From the NCBI GenBank assembly GCA_964614525.1, contig CAZTPA010000030.1, forward strand, positions 1-35,193: a stretch of 35,193 nucleotides of DNA, given 5' to 3'. The notes beneath the pieces are model-generated. The model worked only from the letters and a program-made list of their open reading frames with translations. It was not told where the DNA came from and ran no database searches. Positions 32,280 through 35,193 of this stretch are shown here, piece after piece. A program made the translations under genes and the position numbers. The DNA comes from PWND01 sp964614525. GTDB lineage: Bacteria > Bacteroidota > Bacteroidia > Bacteroidales > UBA7960. Position 1 is the stretch's first letter; every line of letters begins with the position of its first letter.

Positions 32280-32780
32280 TTATTGCTTTATTACTTTGAA
32301 TGTTTTTATTTCTTTTTTATTTTCAAAAATCTTTATAAAGTACGTTGATGGTAACAAAGTAGTGAAAGATATTTCAGCGCTTTTCCCGGAAAACTGTTGA
32401 TTATCTACTACTTTCCCATTTATATCATATACCATATAATGCATTGTCTCTTGATTGTTGTTCGAAGAATTTTCACCATTTATTGTTATTGTAATATAGT
32501 CATTTACAGGATTAGGAAAGGCTGTAATGCTGTAATTTAGGTTTGAAATTTCCTCAATGCCTACAATGGTTAACTTAGTTTGCTGAAATCCCTGCGTTAA
32601 AATATAATTATCATTTGAGTATGTTTCAACAAAGACTTCTCCTATTGTGCTGCTAAAAGAAAAATTTTCATTTTCATAAAAGCCTCCACCGGATGAAACA
32701 ACTTCCTGGTGGTTGTTCTGTGCCATAGTATTAACGCTTATAAACATTAATATAAAAACAATTATTGCCGGGGTTTTCAT
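32280..32780 (-). CDS. Small T9SS-secreted protein with type A C-terminal sorting domain
   Basis: The 166-residue protein has a signal peptide (about 1-20, ending NTMAQ), a short segment with SFSSTIGEVFVETYSN and ILTQGFQQ, and a C-terminal Por sorting domain (about 84-166) with FPNPVNDYITI, YMVYDINGKVV and the final TFKVIKQ. FPNPVND and the 'G-Y/F-I-K-I' end are the classical signature of T9SS cargo. The middle segment is a pattern often seen just before such domains; no enzymatic domain is present. It should be exported through Sec, then the type IX system, and be anchored or released at the surface. It lies downstream of rfbD on the same strand, 111 nt away, and ends at the bidirectional terminator. 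Confidence 0.88.
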   Translation of the reverse strand: MKTPAIIVFILMFISVNTMAQNNHQEVVSSGGGFYENENFSFSSTIGEVFVETYSNDNYILTQGFQQTKLTIVGIEEISNLNYSITAFPNPVNDYITITINGENSSNNNQETMHYMVYDINGKVVDNQQFSGKSAEISFTTLLPSTYFIKIFENKKEIKTFKVIKQ

Positions 32781-32891
32781 AAAAAGAGTTTTTTGTTGAT
32801 TATTACTTTGTGATTATAAATGATATTTTCACCAAACTAAAACACTAAATTAAAAAATTATTGTTTAAATAACTAATTTTTAACATTATAC

Positions 32892-33746
32892 CTATAATAA
32901 ATCCAGACACTCTTTAAGGCTGTCTCTCCAGTAAGGAATATCAAGTTTAAAATCGTTCTTTATTCTTGATTTATTTAAAACACTATAGTGCGGCCTGGCA
33001 GCATTACTTGGAAAATCTTTCGTTAATACGGGGTTTATATGACATTTGATTTTTTTAATCTCTGTAATAGCTTTTGCAAAATCATACCAACTTGCTACAC
33101 CTTCATTAGAATAATTATAAATTTCTGTGCGTATTTTTGATTTGACCATTGGTATCATATCCAGAACGGCTTTAGCTAAATCCGCCGCGTAGGTTGGAGT
33201 TCCAATTTGATCATATACTACATCCAGCTTGCTGTTTGATTTTGCCTTTTCCAGAATGCTCTTCACAAAATTATGGCCATGAGCACTGTAAAGCCATGAA
33301 GTTCTTATAATTATTGCTCTTTTGGCATTAAACACCACTTCAATTTCACCGTCAAATTTGCTTTTGCCGTAAATATTTTTTGGTGAAGCAGTATCTCCTT
33401 CTGTATATGGCTTGAAATTTTTGCCATCAAAAACGTAGTCTGTTGAAAAGTGAATTAATAATGCATTAGCCTTTGATGCAGCTTCAGCAATGTTTTTTAC
33501 TGCATTAGTGTTTATAGCTGATGCATTGGCTTTGTCATTTTCAGCTTGTTCAACATTTGTAAATGCGGCACAATTTATAATGCACTCTATTTTATTGGTT
33601 TTTAGATATTTGCCTAACTTTTCCTCTTTGGTAATGTCCAGTTCAGCTATATCAGTAAAGAAGAATTTAAATGAATCGTATTTTTTTGATAATTGTTGAA
33701 TCTCTTTTCCAAGTTGGCCATTACTGCCTGTTACAAGAATATTCAT
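32892..33746 (-). CDS. rfbD: dTDP-4-dehydrorhamnose reductase
   Basis: The 284-residue protein is an extended short-chain dehydrogenase with GSNGQLGKE (7-15) for NADP(H) binding, CAAFTNVEQAE, FSTDYVFDG and a YGKSK catalytic pair, all typical of RmlD/RfbD. It reduces dTDP-4-keto-rhamnose to dTDP-L-rhamnose in the cytoplasm. The partners rfbA, rfbB and rfbC are not in the window. It follows the UDP-glucose dehydrogenase gene by 26 nt, so the two are one transcript. Confidence 0.93.
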   Translation of the reverse strand: MNILVTGSNGQLGKEIQQLSKKYDSFKFFFTDIAELDITKEEKLGKYLKTNKIECIINCAAFTNVEQAENDKANASAINTNAVKNIAEAASKANALLIHFSTDYVFDGKNFKPYTEGDTASPKNIYGKSKFDGEIEVVFNAKRAIIIRTSWLYSAHGHNFVKSILEKAKSNSKLDVVYDQIGTPTYAADLAKAVLDMIPMVKSKIRTEIYNYSNEGVASWYDFAKAITEIKKIKCHINPVLTKDFPSNAARPHYSVLNKSRIKNDFKLDIPYWRDSLKECLDLL

Positions 33747-33772
33747 GGAATTATGATTTTAATAATGTGTAA

Positions 33773-35107
33773 TTATTTATTATGTAAAACAGGTTTAAAA
33801 CCTATTCCATAATAATCAAAACCTATTGATTTTAGCTCCTCGGCATCATATATATTTCTTCCATCAAAGATAACGGCTTGTTTCATGAGTTTTTTAATAA
33901 CCTGAAAGTTAGGAATCTTAAATCCATTCCATTCAGTTACAAGAATTAAACAATCTGCATCAATAATAGCTTCTTCTTTGTCATTTGCGTATTTTATTTT
34001 ATCACCAATAATGGAATGAGCAATTTGCATAGCTTCGGGATCATAAGCTGAAATTTCACATCCCTCTGCTAATAATTTATTGATGATTTCTACTGATGGA
34101 GCTTCTCTCATATCATCAGTTTGTGGTTTGAAAGCCAGTCCCCAAATTCCAACTTTTAATCCTTTTAATTGGCCGTTAAAATGCTTTTTCAGTTTGTCAA
34201 CGATTACAGTTTTTTGCTTTTTATTTGCATTTTCTACAGCTTCTATAATATTGAGTTTGTAATTGTTTTCATTTGCAGTTTTAATTAAAGCTTTAACATC
34301 CTTAGGAAAACAAGATCCGCCATATCCAATACCGGGAAATATAAATTGATTTCCTATCCTGGGGTCACTGCCAATACCTTCTCTAACCATGTTTATATTT
34401 GCACCAAGGATTTCACATAGATTTGCAATTTCATTCATGAAGCTTATTCTTGTAGCAAGCATTGCATTTGCAGCGTATTTTGTCATTTCTGCAGAAGGCA
34501 TATCCATGAAAATAACAGGATGTCCGTTTTGGATAAAAGGTTGATATAATCTCATCATATATGATTTTGCTTTCTCAGATTCCACACCCACTATTATTCT
34601 TGCAGGTTTCATAAAATCATCGATAGCTGCTCCTTCTTTTAAAAACTCAGGATTTGAACCAATATCAAAAGTGATATTTTTTTCGCGCTTTTCGAGTTCT
34701 TTTCTGACAGTTTTTTCAATTTTTGCTGCCGTGCCAACAGGAACCGTGCTTTTTGTTACAATTAGCAGATAGTCATTCATGTGCTTTCCTATTTCGGAAG
34801 CTACATTTAAGACGTGCTTTAAATCGGCACTGCCGTCTTCATCCGGAGGAGTTCCAACTGCGATAAAAACTACTTCGCTATCTTGGACTGCTTCTTTTAA
34901 GTTTGTGGAAAACTTTATTCTGTTTTTTTCCTGATTTTTTATAACTAAAGTACTAAGGCCCGGCTCATAAATAGGGATTATACCATTTTTAAGTCCATCA
35001 ATTTTTTTTTGGTCAACGTCAACGCAGATAACATCAACTCCAACTTCTGCAAAACATGCACCGGATACTAAGCCAACATATCCTGTTCCAACTATAGTGA
35101 TTTTCAT
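33773..35107 (-). CDS. UDP-glucose 6-dehydrogenase
   Basis: The 444-residue protein starts MKITIVGTGYVGLVSG with the NAD-binding GTGYVG (7-12), and has GTPPDEDGSADL, STVPVGTA, NPEFLKEGAA, the catalytic Cys in GYGGSCFPKD and a C-terminal domain with WGLAFKPQTDDMREAPS. It oxidises UDP-glucose to UDP-glucuronate, a precursor for acidic surface polysaccharide. A related UDP-sugar dehydrogenase specificity is possible, but the NEFLKEG block fits the glucose enzyme. First gene of the ugd-rfbD pair in this window, with a -7 box at 35145. Confidence 0.94.
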   Translation of the reverse strand: MKITIVGTGYVGLVSGACFAEVGVDVICVDVDQKKIDGLKNGIIPIYEPGLSTLVIKNQEKNRIKFSTNLKEAVQDSEVVFIAVGTPPDEDGSADLKHVLNVASEIGKHMNDYLLIVTKSTVPVGTAAKIEKTVRKELEKREKNITFDIGSNPEFLKEGAAIDDFMKPARIIVGVESEKAKSYMMRLYQPFIQNGHPVIFMDMPSAEMTKYAANAMLATRISFMNEIANLCEILGANINMVREGIGSDPRIGNQFIFPGIGYGGSCFPKDVKALIKTANENNYKLNIIEAVENANKKQKTVIVDKLKKHFNGQLKGLKVGIWGLAFKPQTDDMREAPSVEIINKLLAEGCEISAYDPEAMQIAHSIIGDKIKYANDKEEAIIDADCLILVTEWNGFKIPNFQVIKKLMKQAVIFDGRNIYDAEELKSIGFDYYGIGFKPVLHNK

Positions 35108-35144
35108 TTTTTATAGAACTTTATTTTATACATATATTAAGGAA

Positions 35145-35152
35145 CAAAATTA
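35145..35152 (-). promoter_or_regulatory. -7 box for the UDP-glucose dehydrogenase gene
   Basis: On the minus strand TAATTTTG matches TAnnTTTG and lies 37 nt before the ATG. No clear -33 motif remains within the window. Confidence 0.4.
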
Positions 35153-35193
35153 TTTAATTTTTACTAAGAGGGTTTACTTTTAATTATTTATTT

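Noticed and set aside
1..35193. CRISPR arrays, insertion sequences, prophage or integrase genes
   Set aside because: I saw no regularly spaced repeats, transposase, integrase or phage structural genes. The tRNA genes have no attachment-site-like repeats that I can recognise.

Overview
The window is AT-rich chromosomal DNA from a member of the Bacteroidota, most likely a Bacteroidales/Marinilabiliales-like anaerobe or facultative anaerobe. Four things point there. The promoters visible upstream of many genes match the Bacteroidota -33/-7 pattern (TTTG or TTG, about 19 nt, TAnnTTTG). Shine-Dalgarno sequences are mostly absent, with clpP as an exception. A type IX secretion (T9SS) C-terminal sorting domain is encoded. 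The gene orders exbB-exbD-tonB-folC and tig-clpP-clpX, together with a DUF4294 protein, are typical of the phylum. The species cannot be named from the sequence alone.

Layout. 1-55: the 5' part of a tRNA-Lys on the minus strand. 592-2829: a membrane TPR/SpoIIE-type (PP2C) phosphatase. 2969-3160: a cold-shock protein with a strong terminator. 3431-6710: the exbB-exbD-tonB-folC operon. 6776-8858 (minus): nrfH-nrfA, ammonia-forming cytochrome c nitrite reductase, divergent from a membrane histidine kinase (9154-10443). 10450-10605: an orphan T9SS sorting tail (pseudogene remnant). 10702-10783: tRNA-Leu(UAG). 10881-14287: tig, clpP, clpX for protein folding and quality control. 14370-15101: a secreted DUF4294 protein. 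15107-17665 (minus): a polyprenyl-phosphate sugar transferase and a Gfo/Idh/MocA oxidoreductase. 17825-18469: protein-L-isoaspartate methyltransferase. 18602-23595: a regulatory locus resembling the Pseudomonas SiaABCD partner-switching network. 23596-24819 (minus): an orphan OppC-like permease. 25026-25574: a periplasmic thioredoxin-fold protein. 25740-27869: a hybrid histidine kinase. 27875-35107 (minus): a surface-polysaccharide region (UDP-glucose dehydrogenase, RmlD-type reductase, a small T9SS cargo protein, Wzx-like flippase, family 4 glycosyltransferase, asparagine-synthase-like enzyme) interrupted by tRNA-His(GUG) on the plus strand.

How the genes work together. The most interesting block is 18602-23595. 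It holds a SiaB-type kinase, a SiaC-type phosphoprotein, a small coiled-coil protein that may correspond to a SiaD stalk without its GGDEF domain, a membrane TPR protein whose PP2C domain has lost its metal-binding motifs, and an intact membrane PP2C phosphatase. I infer a kinase/phosphatase switch acting on SiaC, with a pseudophosphatase sensor as an additional component and no diguanylate cyclase in the locus. The locus starts with a promoter and a leader hairpin. It also contains a terminator-like hairpin inside the 5' coding region of the pseudophosphatase gene, suggesting that its distal half is expressed at a different level. The polysaccharide genes at both ends of the right half probably contribute to one surface glycan, to which T9SS cargo such as the 32280-32780 product might be anchored; that link is inference.
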